This document shows, piece by piece, positions 18,563 through 27,398 of a stretch of 64,000 nt of DNA. Positions within the stretch are counted from its first letter, which is position 1. Each line of letters starts with the position of its first letter. The notes beneath the pieces were generated by a model. That model was not told where the DNA came from and did no database searches. It saw nothing but the letters and a program-made list of their open reading frames with translations. The translations under genes were made by a program, and so were the position numbers. The stretch is taken from NCBI RefSeq assembly GCF_012524115.1, contig NZ_JAAZWB010000052.1, forward strand, positions 44,269 through 108,268, given 5' to 3'. Source of the DNA: Bacillus sp. RO1. GTDB lineage: Bacteria; Bacillota; Bacilli; Bacillales; Bacillaceae_I.

Positions 18563-19699
18563 GTGAAAAAACTACTATACTCAAAAAAGAAAATGTCAGA
18601 AATTGTTGGCTGGTCGGAAGCAAATGGCCGTAGATGGGTAAAGCATTTTAAAGAGTATATTCCAGAAGAATTAACAGGTACTAGAGTTATGTACAATACT
18701 GAGTCATTACGAATTATGAAGCTTTTAAAAAGGCTGAATGAAACTGGGTTAAACTCAGCAGAAATAAAGCTGCTTTTTTCAAATGAAGGAGTACCCAAGA
18801 ACAAAAAAGAAGAAAAGGCTTTATTTGACAAGTTTAATTCTAATAGTTCAATAAAGAATGTAAAAGAATCAATTCCTTCTATAAAAGAAATGATGATTCC
18901 TTATTTACATATGATTAAAGATGGAAAAGCCTATCCAGCCAGTGAAATAACAGAAAAGCTAGTAAATCATTTTCGATTAACGGGTGAACAACAAGTCATG
19001 AAATATGAGAATACATCTGACATCATCTTTTTATCTAGAGTACGAAGTGTAAGGTATAGTTTAAAAAAGGAGAACTATATTGAAGAAGTTAATAAACTTA
19101 CTTACCAAATTACAGACGAGGGTCTTGAACTATTAACTGAAAATATGAATGAAATCGAAGAAGAAATAGAAGAACTTGAAAAGGTTATTGATCCCCTCAC
19201 TATAGTTAAAGAAAAATTGGATGAACTAAAACAGGAATTGGCAGAAACATTACTAAAACAATTACGCAATGTCCATTGGATTAAGTTTGAAGATATTGTA
19301 ATTGAGTTATTGACTGTTATGGGATATGGTGATGGAAAAGTTACACAACGAACGAATGACGAAGGGTTGGACGGAGTTATAAAAGAGGACAAGTTAGGTC
19401 TTGACAATATTTATGTTCAAGCAAAACGATATGGAGCTACTAATTCAGTTGGTAGGGATATTGTACAAAGTTTTTCTGGTGCATTAGACGGTAAGGGTGC
19501 AAGAAAAGGAGTGTTCATTACTACTTCTTACTTTACAGATAATGCAAAGCAATATGCAGAACGTTTAGAAGCAAAAAAGATAATATTAATTGATGGAAAA
19601 CAATTAGCTAAACTTATGATTGATCACAATGTTGGTGTAGATATCAGTGAAACGTTTGTAATTAAAAGTATTGATTATGATTTTTTTAAAGATCAATAA
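18563..19699 (+). CDS. Mrr-family restriction endonuclease-like protein with N-terminal HTH
   Basis: 378-aa protein. The first 85 residues resemble a MerR-like winged helix (MSEIVGWSEANGRRWVKHF ... RVMYNTESLRIMKLLKRLNETGLNSAEI). Residues about 110-195 look like the Mrr N-terminal winged helix. A charged coiled segment follows (190-235), then the Mrr catalytic PD-(D/E)xK domain with Asp270 in DEGLDG and Q286-A287-K288. The gene starts with GTG after GGAGGGA. It stands alone with no methyltransferase nearby and is clearly more AT-rich than its neighbours, so it is probably acquired. It may be a modification-dependent (type IV) nuclease or a DNA repair factor; the first is more likely. Confidence 0.8.
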   Translation: MKKLLYSKKKMSEIVGWSEANGRRWVKHFKEYIPEELTGTRVMYNTESLRIMKLLKRLNETGLNSAEIKLLFSNEGVPKNKKEEKALFDKFNSNSSIKNVKESIPSIKEMMIPYLHMIKDGKAYPASEITEKLVNHFRLTGEQQVMKYENTSDIIFLSRVRSVRYSLKKENYIEEVNKLTYQITDEGLELLTENMNEIEEEIEELEKVIDPLTIVKEKLDELKQELAETLLKQLRNVHWIKFEDIVIELLTVMGYGDGKVTQRTNDEGLDGVIKEDKLGLDNIYVQAKRYGATNSVGRDIVQSFSGALDGKGARKGVFITTSYFTDNAKQYAERLEAKKIILIDGKQLAKLMIDHNVGVDISETFVIKSIDYDFFKDQ

Positions 19700-19763
19700 T
19701 TCGATGGTAGACATGTATCCTTGTTCATGAGAGTTAAATTTAACTAATTTAAAAGCAGTAACC

Positions 19764-19889
19764 ATGTTGATTGTAGTGGAAGGCGCGCAGACTCCTACGG
19801 GAGGAAGGGAGATGGGAGACCCTGCAACGAAGTGAGGAGGCTCCCGGACCGCCCGTGGAAAGCGAAGCGCATGGAACGAAAATCAACAG
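19764..19889 (+). repeat. Dispersed intergenic repeat, copy E
   Basis: Ends ATGTTGATT ... AATCAACAG, with the core blocks CTCCTACGGGAGG, GAGACCCTGCAACGAAG, GAGGAGGCTCCC and GTGGAAAGCGAAGC. It fills most of the 225-bp gap between the nuclease gene and the convergent hemAT; I see no clear terminator there. Confidence 0.85.
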
Positions 19890-19924
19890 GTAAGTGTAAA
19901 ATATATATAGGTCGTATTTATTAG

Positions 19925-21229
19925 TTACCTATTCACAGCTTTTTGCAACAAAGTATCAGTCAACATCGACAAGCTGACTGTCGATTCATTGATTTCTTTA
20001 AAAGAATTAACAATGATATCGAGGTCTGCTTTATTTTTGTTAAAACGGTCTAGGTAGTTATCCATCTCCATTTTGACTGTGACAATGCCACCCTTCACTT
20101 GGACGATATTTTGCTGAGACTGCTCGGTCACCTTGTGCATCGATGACATCATGCTCGTCACATTGGTGATTTGGTGATCACTCTTATCGATAAGTACTTT
20201 GATTTTGCTGCTAAGTTCCTTCGAGCTTTCGGCAAGTTTCCGTACTTCACTTGCAACCACCGCAAATCCGCGACCTTCATCACCGGCACGTGCTGCTTCA
20301 ATGGAAGCGTTCAAGGCCAATAGATTGGTCTGATCCGCGATATTATCAATGCCTTGTGTCATCGTGATAATTTCTTCTGATACAGATTTCAATGTATGCA
20401 TCTCTTCAAGTGATTGGCTGACTTCCTTCATGACTTCCTCAAAATTTCCTACCATTTTCTCCATCTGCATCTCATTGTCATTCGTTAGATGCAACAAGTT
20501 TTGGCTGCTTTTTTGTGTGAGATCGGTGTCTTTTAAAACTTCTTCGGCTTTTAGGGTGACTGTTTGGATCGTCTCCTCCGTTTCTGACACGGTACCGGCG
20601 ACTTCTTCACTAATTTTGGTAAGCTCAGCCTGCAATGTACGATTTGCTTCATTTGCTTGTTCCAGCAAGTCGATACGCACATGGATATACTCTTCCACGA
20701 CAAGCTGTGAGTCCAAGTTTATAATATGTGTCAACGCGGTTAAAGTAGTGACAAGGTCTTTTGGACTGTCCTGAAGCAACTCCACCACTTTCGGCAGGAG
20801 AAGGGTCTGCATGGCGGAATAAGTCGCTAAAAACCATGTGACAGGCAGATGAACCCCGTTGTGAGTTTGACCGATTCTTTTTCGCATCTTATAGAAGTCT
20901 TCATCAAGTTGTCCGCTTAACAAACTTTGAAAATAGAGAACAAATACGGCCTTCAGTCTTTCCTTACTAGAGTTGCTTGTGGCAACCTGTTTCATCGGAG
21001 GTTGTTTATATAAATGTTCCAGTACCTTTTCCAGTACTTCATCTAGTAGTTCAAATATGATAGGCTTCGCATTTTGTAATGCTAGCAGATGTTCTTTTGT
21101 GAAACCCATATAAAAAAGGCGGCTTGCCAGATCCGCATCCTTTGAATGGCCGACAACATCTTTTCTTTCCGGAAATTGCATCTCAGCAGTGTATGGAACT
21201 TTTTTAGGTTTTTGCATAAATGAAATCAT
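19925..21229 (-). CDS. hemAT: Haem-based aerotaxis transducer HemAT
   Basis: 434-aa soluble globin-coupled sensor. Residues about 30-185 form a sensor globin with proximal histidine His123 in [16 protein letters not shown]. The C-terminal half is a methyl-accepting chemotaxis signalling domain with the invariant hairpin tip [28 protein letters not shown] (split here between motifs DQTNLLALN and [16 protein letters not shown]). No transmembrane segments are present, as in B. subtilis HemAT, which senses oxygen and signals to CheA. AAAAGGAGACGTCC precedes the ATG. It is monocistronic on the minus strand, away from any chemotaxis cluster. Confidence 0.93.
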   Translation of the reverse strand: MISFMQKPKKVPYTAEMQFPERKDVVGHSKDADLASRLFYMGFTKEHLLALQNAKPIIFELLDEVLEKVLEHLYKQPPMKQVATSNSSKERLKAVFVLYFQSLLSGQLDEDFYKMRKRIGQTHNGVHLPVTWFLATYSAMQTLLLPKVVELLQDSPKDLVTTLTALTHIINLDSQLVVEEYIHVRIDLLEQANEANRTLQAELTKISEEVAGTVSETEETIQTVTLKAEEVLKDTDLTQKSSQNLLHLTNDNEMQMEKMVGNFEEVMKEVSQSLEEMHTLKSVSEEIITMTQGIDNIADQTNLLALNASIEAARAGDEGRGFAVVASEVRKLAESSKELSSKIKVLIDKSDHQITNVTSMMSSMHKVTEQSQQNIVQVKGGIVTVKMEMDNYLDRFNKNKADLDIIVNSFKEINESTVSLSMLTDTLLQKAVNR

Positions 21230-21337
21230 GGACGTCTCCTTTTAAAGTCGAAATTGGTAGAAAATTCATATCTTTATGTAGTATTATGGATGATTCATAG
21301 GAAATAAGCTACAGGTAATGTGTCGAAAAACCAAATA

Positions 21338-21371
21338 AAAACTGCCTCAATATTTTAGAGGCAGTTTTTCA
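21338..21371 (-). terminator. Terminator of the small membrane-protein gene
   Basis: AAAAACTGCCTC pairs perfectly with GAGGCAGTTTTT around nine bases. On the minus strand it follows the 62-aa gene; it also shields hemAT. Confidence 0.8.
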
Positions 21372-21377
21372 GGTGGC

Positions 21378-21566
21378 CTAAATCCATTCCAAATGAAAGC
21401 AAATGGCAACCACGATGCAGATGGCAAGTATCAGAACGTCAAAGGTAGTGGGAAGAAAGATGGTACGTATTCCTTGAAAGACACAGATAGGAATGATGAA
21501 TTGTGCGCATACCCCTCGAACCTGTCTCAACCAAGGCGGCAAGGAATAAGGGTTATATTTTCGCAT
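21378..21566 (-). CDS. Small conserved-looking membrane protein (62 aa), function unknown
   Basis: Starts MRKYNPYSLPPWLRQVR, then two hydrophobic stretches (about 22-38 and 42-60). TAAGGAGG lies six bases before this ATG on the minus strand, which is why I prefer it to the longer frame by seven residues. It has its own terminator. The basic N-terminus with an SLPPWLRQ motif followed by two membrane segments suggests a small inner-membrane protein. I do not recognise a named family. Confidence 0.65.
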   Translation of the reverse strand: MRKYNPYSLPPWLRQVRGVCAQFIIPICVFQGIRTIFLPTTFDVLILAICIVVAICFHLEWI

Positions 21567-21698
21567 ATGGTACCTCCTTAAGCACACTTTTCTCGATGTA
21601 TATATACCTAAGATATGATTTGGAGCGGAAAATAGTGCCCAGTTCGGAACAAATATTTCTTTTTGTGCATAACTTATTAAAAAATTGGAGAAGCTTAT

Positions 21699-21728
21699 TG
21701 ACTATTAGCATATCCTTTATGTAACATA
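21699..21728 (+). promoter_or_regulatory. Probable promoter of the valS leader
   Basis: TTGACT (21699-21704), 18 bases, TAACAT (21723-21728), just ahead of the T-box leader. Confidence 0.4.
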
Positions 21729-21739
21729 GTAAGGTAATA

Positions 21740-22020
21740 AGATAACGATCAAATACAGTGACAGGGAAGAGTACAATTGCAGACCCCTTTAGAGAGGGAA
21801 ACCATTAGCTGAAAGGTTTCTCAGGAATGTCGGATTGGAAGGTCGCCCTCGAGTAGTTTCAGCGAACGCACTGCGTCTAGTAGTTGAAACCGGTGGAGAG
21901 CCGTTAACAGATTTGAGTGTACAGGGGATAGTCTATCTATTTTCACCCTGTAAAAAAAGGTGGTACCGCGAAACTTAACTCCTTTCGTCCTTTTATTTGG
22001 ATGAAGGGAGTTTTTTATTT
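21740..22020 (+). promoter_or_regulatory. T-box riboswitch controlling valS
   Basis: The 14-base T-box AGGTGGTACCGCGA (around 21958-21971) is nearly consensus. Upstream lie GAAGAGTAC and the stem AGAGAGGGAAACC ... GGTTTCTC, typical of stem I leaders. A terminator follows: AACTCCTTTCGTCC against GGATGAAGGGAGTT, then six Ts (21978-22016). Uncharged tRNA(Val) is expected to stabilise the antiterminator. I did not assign the specifier codon with certainty. Confidence 0.9.
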
Positions 22021-22037
22021 GGTTCTAAAGATTTGCA

Positions 22038-22166
22038 GCTGGTGATTGGATCGAAAGGCGAAGACTCCGGTGGGAGGCAGCGGTAGCTTGAGACCCCACA
22101 GGCGGAGCCGAGGAGGCTCAAGCACCGCCCCGCGGAAAGCGAAGCCTAGCGCGGAAAATCAACAGC
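22038..22166 (+). repeat. Dispersed intergenic repeat, copy F, in the valS 5' UTR
   Basis: Begins GCTGGTGATT and ends AATCAACAGC, with the usual core. It lies between the T-box terminator and the valS ribosome binding site, so it is present in every full-length valS message. Confidence 0.88.
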
Positions 22167-22207
22167 GGAATCCAAGAGAACCACAAAAGAGAACAGGAGG
22201 AATCAGG

Positions 22208-24856
22208 ATGGAAATGAATGAAGTAAACCTTCCGACAAAATACGATCCACAAACAATTGAAAAAAACCGTTATCAATACTGGTTGGACGGCCGCTTTTTT
22301 GAAGCGACAAACGACCAAGACAAAACACCATACACAATCGTTATCCCGCCACCAAACGTAACGGGCCGCCTTCACCTAGGTCATGCATGGGACACCACCC
22401 TGCAAGACATCATCACGCGGATGAAGCGCATGCAAGGCTTTGACGTTCTATGGTTACCGGGAATGGACCACGCCGGAATCGCAACGCAAGCGAAAGTAGA
22501 CGAAAAGCTTCGCAACCAAGGAATCAACCGTTATGACCTTGGTCGTGAAAAATTCATGGAAGAAGCATGGAAATGGAAAGACGAATACGCGAAACATATT
22601 AGAGAGCAATGGTCCAAGCTAGGACTTGGCCTTGATTACAGCCGCGAGCGTTTCACATTGGACGAAGGGCTTTCCAAAGCGGTTAACGAAGTGTTCGTAA
22701 CACTGTACAAAAAAGGACTTATCTACCGTGGCGAGTACATCATCAACTGGGACCCGGCTACGAAAACGGCTCTTTCTGATATCGAGGTTATCCACCAAGA
22801 TGTTCAAGGTGCCTTCTATCACATGAGATACCCGCTGACTGACGGTTCTGGCCACATTGAAATTGCAACAACGCGACCTGAAACAATGCTTGGAGACACA
22901 GCCGTTGCGGTTCACCCGGAAGATGAGCGCTACAAGCATCTAATCGGAAAAATGGTAACACTGCCTATCACTGGCCGTGAGATTCCAATCGTAGCAGATG
23001 ACTATGTTGACATGGAGTTCGGGTCCGGTGCTGTGAAAATTACACCTGCTCACGACCCGAATGACTTCGAAATCGGAAACCGTCATAACCTGGAGCGAAT
23101 CCTTGTTATGAAGGAAGACGGAAGCATGAACGAAAAAGCTGGCAAATACAATGGCATGGATCGCTTTGAATGCCGTAAGCAGCTTGTAAAAGATTTGCAG
23201 GAAAGCGGCGTTCTTTTCAAAATTGAAGAACATATGCATTCTGTTGGTCACAGTGAGCGTAGTGGAGCGGTTGTTGAGCCATATCTTTCCACACAATGGT
23301 TCGTTAAGATGCAGCCGCTTGCTGACAAAGCGATTGACCTTCAGTCTCAAGAAGACAAGGTTAATTTTGTACCGAACCGCTTTGAGAACACATACATGCG
23401 CTGGATGGAGAATATCCGTGACTGGTGTATTTCCCGTCAATTATGGTGGGGTCACCGAATTCCAGCTTGGTATCACAAAGAAACAGGCGAAATCCATGTT
23501 GACCATAATCCTCCTGAAGACACGGAAAATTGGGAGCAGGATACAGACGTACTTGATACATGGTTCAGCTCTGCGTTATGGCCGTTTTCTACCATGGGCT
23601 GGCCGGAAACAGAATCTCTGGACTACCAACGTTACTATCCAACAAGTACCTTAGTAACTGGTTATGATATCATTTTCTTCTGGGTTTCCCGTATGATATT
23701 CCAAGGACTAGAATTCACTGGAGAGCGTCCATTTAAAGATGTTCTGATTCACGGACTCGTTCGTGACGAGCAAGGCCGCAAGATGAGTAAATCCCTTGGT
23801 AACGGTGTAGATCCAATGGAAGTTATCGAAAAGTACGGAGCGGATTCTCTGCGTTACTTCCTATCAACAGGAAGCTCACCGGGTCAAGACCTACGCTTCA
23901 GCTATGAAAAAGTAGAGTCGACTTGGAATTTTGCAAACAAGATCTGGAACGCATCCCGTTTTGCCTTGATGAACATGGGCGACATGAAGTTTGAGGATAT
24001 TGACTTGAGCGGAGAGAAATCCGTTGCAGACAAGTGGATCCTGACTCGTTTGAATGAAACAATTGAAACAGTAACGAAGCTTGCTGACAAATATGAGTTC
24101 GGTGAAGTGGGTCGTGCCCTTTACAACTTCATCTGGGATGATTTCTGTGACTGGTATATCGAAATGGCGAAAATTCCATTGTACGGCGAAGATGAAGCGG
24201 CGAAAAAGACAACACGCTCTATTTTAGCTTACGTATTGGATAACACCATGCGACTATTGCACCCGTTTATGCCATTCATCACGGAGGAGATCTGGCAGCA
24301 GCTTCCTCACGAAGGCGAGTCCATCACGCTTGCAAATTGGCCGGTAGTTCGCGATGAGTTAACGGACAAGGAAGCCGCAGCAGATATGCGTTTACTAGTA
24401 GACATTATCCGCAGTGTACGTAACGTTCGCGCAGAAGTGAACACGCCAATGAGCAAACAGGTTAAATTGCTTGTAAAAGCGAAAACTTCTGAGATTGCTG
24501 ATAAACTTGAGGGTAACCGTTCTTACCTAGAGCGTTTCTGTAACCCTAGCGAGCTATTGATTGGAACGGATGTTGCGTTAGATGGCGGCGAGAAGGCGAT
24601 GACGGCAGTAGTGACTGGAGCGGAGTTGATTCTTCCTCTGCAAGGGCTGATTAATATTGACGAAGAAATCGCGCGTCTAAACAAGGAGCTTGCAAAGCTT
24701 GATAAGGAAGTAGAGCGCGTGCAGAAGAAGCTTTCCAACCAAGGCTTCATCGCGAAAGCACCTGCAAATGTTATTGAAGAAGAGAAAGCAAAAGAGAAAG
24801 ATTATGTAGAAAAGCGTGACGCTGTTCAAGCTCGTATTGATGAGTTGAAAGGGTAA
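22208..24856 (+). CDS. valS: Valyl-tRNA synthetase
   Basis: 882-aa class I aminoacyl-tRNA synthetase charging tRNA(Val). The HIGH motif is HLGH (56-59) in [14 protein letters not shown] and the KMSKS loop is at 525-529. The CP1 editing domain (about 190-340) contains [17 protein letters not shown]. The anticodon-binding domain and a C-terminal coiled coil (about 815-882) follow. ATG 22208 has AGGAGG seven bases upstream; an open frame extending to 22046 runs through repeat copy F and is not coding. Expression is governed by the T-box. In B. subtilis folC follows directly; here a minus-strand cassette intervenes. Confidence 0.98.
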   Translation: MEMNEVNLPTKYDPQTIEKNRYQYWLDGRFFEATNDQDKTPYTIVIPPPNVTGRLHLGHAWDTTLQDIITRMKRMQGFDVLWLPGMDHAGIATQAKVDEKLRNQGINRYDLGREKFMEEAWKWKDEYAKHIREQWSKLGLGLDYSRERFTLDEGLSKAVNEVFVTLYKKGLIYRGEYIINWDPATKTALSDIEVIHQDVQGAFYHMRYPLTDGSGHIEIATTRPETMLGDTAVAVHPEDERYKHLIGKMVTLPITGREIPIVADDYVDMEFGSGAVKITPAHDPNDFEIGNRHNLERILVMKEDGSMNEKAGKYNGMDRFECRKQLVKDLQESGVLFKIEEHMHSVGHSERSGAVVEPYLSTQWFVKMQPLADKAIDLQSQEDKVNFVPNRFENTYMRWMENIRDWCISRQLWWGHRIPAWYHKETGEIHVDHNPPEDTENWEQDTDVLDTWFSSALWPFSTMGWPETESLDYQRYYPTSTLVTGYDIIFFWVSRMIFQGLEFTGERPFKDVLIHGLVRDEQGRKMSKSLGNGVDPMEVIEKYGADSLRYFLSTGSSPGQDLRFSYEKVESTWNFANKIWNASRFALMNMGDMKFEDIDLSGEKSVADKWILTRLNETIETVTKLADKYEFGEVGRALYNFIWDDFCDWYIEMAKIPLYGEDEAAKKTTRSILAYVLDNTMRLLHPFMPFITEEIWQQLPHEGESITLANWPVVRDELTDKEAAADMRLLVDIIRSVRNVRAEVNTPMSKQVKLLVKAKTSEIADKLEGNRSYLERFCNPSELLIGTDVALDGGEKAMTAVVTGAELILPLQGLINIDEEIARLNKELAKLDKEVERVQKKLSNQGFIAKAPANVIEEEKAKEKDYVEKRDAVQARIDELKG

Positions 24857-24873
24857 GTGCTTTTTGTGAGATA

Positions 24874-24924
24874 GATCCTGGGTGGATGTCCTTTTTTAGG
24901 GGGCGTCCGCTTGGGATTTTTTTT
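24874..24924 (+). terminator. Terminator of valS
   Basis: ATCCTGGGTGGATGTCC pairs imperfectly with GGGCGTCCGCTTGGGAT, followed by eight or more Ts. Confidence 0.7.
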
Positions 24925-25002
24925 ATTTGAGGTATTTGTCGGTGGGTTCAGAGGGATTAGCGGTTTTTTCGGGAGGGGATGTGTGTCGAAAAATGTGGAA
25001 AG

Positions 25003-25129
25003 GTCGAAGGTTGCGGGTAAGTGGTAGAACCTTGCCAGTTTAGGGTAGAAGGTTTTCGCCAAAACGGTAGAAGCTTCTCCGGGAAATGTAGAAGGTCAGC
25101 GGGGAAATGTAGAACCTCCAATCCCACAA
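25003..25129. repeat. 21-bp tandem repeat, inverted relative of the array at 15668
   Basis: GTAGAAG-type units start at 25003, 25024, 25045, 25067, 25088 and 25109 (21-22 bases apart). On the minus strand they read CTTCTACATTTCC, the same 13-base core as the array 9 kb upstream. The array fills the rest of the gap between valS and the convergent cassette. Confidence 0.75.
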
Positions 25130-25143
25130 CCTCCCATCCAATT

Positions 25144-25183
25144 AAAAAACGCTCCGGCGCCCCTCATAGAGGTAGCCGAAGCG
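25144..25183 (-). terminator. Terminator of the amidoligase cassette
   Basis: On the minus strand CGCTTCGGCTACCTC pairs with GAGGGGCGCCGGAGCG, followed by six Ts, just beyond the last gene of the cassette. Confidence 0.85.
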
Positions 25184-25188
25184 GTAAT

Positions 25189-26523
25189 TTATCCAATATC
25201 CATCAATGAATCCTTCCAAATCTCTTTGGCACTTCCGATCATCGACTGAGTTCCAACAACAAAAATAAGAGTAGGCTCAAAAGTCCGCACTAACGCAACA
25301 GCCTCTGATAGCAAGCCGACTTCCATCGCCGCAGCATGATATTTCCGGGCAACCTCAAGTGCATCGGTAGGAAACATTTTATGCGAGTTATCCGGCGTCG
25401 TCACAACCAATATATCCGAAAACTCACTGCACACCTTGATGACTCCTACATAATCTTTATTCGAAGGTACCGCAATGATAGTAACGACCTTCTTGGAATC
25501 TACGAGTGGCAGGATTTCCTTTAAATATTCAGCTGAAACACGGTTAATGGAACCGTCCAACACAACAGTCGGGTGATCAGCAACCACCTCTAGTCTACCA
25601 GGCCATCTTAACTCCCGTAACGCTTCTTTCAATAAGTCGTTCGGAAATGCTCGTCCTATCACTGTTTCACAAGCCTGGATTGCAAGTGCCGCATTTTCCA
25701 CTTGAAAGGATCCCAATAATGGGAGGGATAAATCAACATACCTCCCAAACATGGTCTGTAAAGTAAAAGTACTTCCACTCAAGCTAGTAGATACGTTTGA
25801 AAGCGTGTACTCCTCGCCAAAAAAAGCCGCTGACTCGTGAAGCAAATCACGCATCCTCTCCAACGCTTCCCTGGACTGTTTCCCAATCACAGCATAGTGC
25901 GTACACTCTTTCACTATTCCGACTTTATGCCTCACGATGTCTTCCAAAGAGTGCCCAAGGAACCCTAAATGTTCTTCCATGACCTTTGACACCACAGCCC
26001 AATTATTTTCTAATACATTTGTGTCATCATATGTTCCACCGCGGCCAATTTCAATAACATTGATATCGGTGCCTTCTGATTGAAAGTGAGCAAGAGCGAC
26101 AGATAGCAAAATCCCCGTCGGTCCAAGGTAATGTTGGGGATTTTCAATGGAAGCTGTAATGGTATCAATGGTAGGTACATGCCGGTTTAAATAGGTTAGA
26201 AACGCTTCATCGGAGATTGCTTTTCCATTCACCCTAATGCGTTCATTATAATCAATCAGGTGGGGAGAGGTGAATAATCCAACTTTTAACCCCATCTTTT
26301 TGAGGATTGCTGCCATCATACGTGATGTGGAGCCTTTTCCTTTACTTCCGGTGACAAGAATTACTTTGTCACCGGAAGGGATAAGGTCAAGAGTGTGCAA
26401 TAGTTCCCTCGTTAAGTGGGGCGCCCGTGTTAGTGCATCATTTTCCTCCCGTTGAAAGGGCTTTGCTTTAAGAAGGGAGGAGTAGATATAAGGAATTGCT
26501 TCCTTCATTGTTTGAAATGTCAT
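25189..26523 (-). CDS. FolC/Mur-ligase family amide ligase, divergent paralogue
   Basis: 444-aa relative of folylpolyglutamate synthase. The P-loop is VTGSKGKGST. IEIGRGGTYDDTNVL and the segment EEHLGFLGHSLEDIVRHKVGI correspond to the FolC metal/carbamyl-lysine region, and GRLEVV to the C-terminal domain start. The FolC motif DGAHN is changed to DGSIN, so the substrate probably differs. A normal folC lies 4.4 kb away, so this copy is not the housekeeping enzyme. It is the last of five minus-strand genes, overlapping the preceding ligase by four bases (ATGA). It likely joins an amino acid to a carboxylate using ATP; the substrate is unknown. Confidence 0.82.
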   Translation of the reverse strand: MTFQTMKEAIPYIYSSLLKAKPFQREENDALTRAPHLTRELLHTLDLIPSGDKVILVTGSKGKGSTSRMMAAILKKMGLKVGLFTSPHLIDYNERIRVNGKAISDEAFLTYLNRHVPTIDTITASIENPQHYLGPTGILLSVALAHFQSEGTDINVIEIGRGGTYDDTNVLENNWAVVSKVMEEHLGFLGHSLEDIVRHKVGIVKECTHYAVIGKQSREALERMRDLLHESAAFFGEEYTLSNVSTSLSGSTFTLQTMFGRYVDLSLPLLGSFQVENAALAIQACETVIGRAFPNDLLKEALRELRWPGRLEVVADHPTVVLDGSINRVSAEYLKEILPLVDSKKVVTIIAVPSNKDYVGVIKVCSEFSDILVVTTPDNSHKMFPTDALEVARKYHAAAMEVGLLSEAVALVRTFEPTLIFVVGTQSMIGSAKEIWKDSLMDIG

Positions 26524-27398
26524 GTAGGTTCCCCTCCATATCCAAGCTTTTGTAAGATAAATTCCAAGTACATTCTCACAATATTGATGTCACTTGTTAG
26601 ACATAATGTTCGACAACCAACCACATCTTCTATTTCATTGAAAAGAAGACGCCCGTTTTCATCAAACAAAAAATCAATGCCAACGAGACCGAAATCAAAC
26701 TGATGAATTATTTTATTTACGACAGTACGCTCCGCTTCATTCAATGTATATGCTTCTGCCTGACCACCTAATGTGAAGTTGGCTTTAAAGCTTTTTGAAT
26801 TAGATCGAAGTACAGCTCCAACGATGTTCCGTCCTAACACATACACTCGTAAATCTTTACCAGGTGATCCTGCAAGAGGCTGAAGGATAATGGAACGAGC
26901 AGATAGCTGCGTATGGACTGCTTCCAACTGTTCAAGACCCTCCACCATAAATACATCCCCGCCGCCTCTGCCTGTCCGCGCTTTTACGATAAACGGGAAT
27001 GGAAGTGGGAGGTTTCCTGTCAGGAGTTCCTCAGCTGAAGTGAAATACGTATCCAACATCGGTATCCCTTTACCTGCCAAGTATTGATGGGTTTTCGCCT
27101 TATCGTTACAAATAACGGAAACGTGGTGGGAGTTGAAGCAAGGGATGTTCATGCGTTCTAGCTGTTCATTAAAAAGTGGATCGATGTTTCTCATGATGAC
27201 AAAGTCTGGTGGGGCGATTGTTTCTTCATCTAACATAATGACTAATTCATTAAGCTGAACTCCAAACGAAATTCGGGACTGAAGGATGAAATCTAACTCC
27301 ATCTCCAGCTCTTTTGCCTCGTCCAAAAACCACTGAATAAAAGCTTGATTCTTTTTTGCGTGTTCTGCTTCGTATATAAGCCAGCCTTTCGTTCTCAT
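26520..27398 (-). CDS. ATP-grasp (RimK-like) ligase 2
   Basis: 292-aa ATP-grasp protein. NDKAKTHQYLAGKGIPMLDT is the pre-grasp region, PFIVKARTGRGGGDVFMV the ATP-binding lysine and glycine loop, ILQPLAGSPGKDLRVYVLG the central strand, and GIDFLFDENGRLLFNEIEDVVG the metal site. In most family members the last motif is E-I/V-N; here the asparagine position is glutamate (NEIED). I chose the ATG at 27398 because it overlaps the stop of the preceding ligase (ATGA), although an open frame extends further. It probably makes an amide or peptide bond through an acyl-phosphate; the substrates are not known. Confidence 0.85.
   Translation of the reverse strand: MRTKGWLIYEAEHAKKNQAFIQWFLDEAKELEMELDFILQSRISFGVQLNELVIMLDEETIAPPDFVIMRNIDPLFNEQLERMNIPCFNSHHVSVICNDKAKTHQYLAGKGIPMLDTYFTSAEELLTGNLPLPFPFIVKARTGRGGGDVFMVEGLEQLEAVHTQLSARSIILQPLAGSPGKDLRVYVLGRNIVGAVLRSNSKSFKANFTLGGQAEAYTLNEAERTVVNKIIHQFDFGLVGIDFLFDENGRLLFNEIEDVVGCRTLCLTSDINIVRMYLEFILQKLGYGGEPT

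Noticed and set aside
22046..22207. N-terminal extension of ValS
   Set aside because: It runs through repeat copy F; AGGAGG and the conserved start are at 22208.
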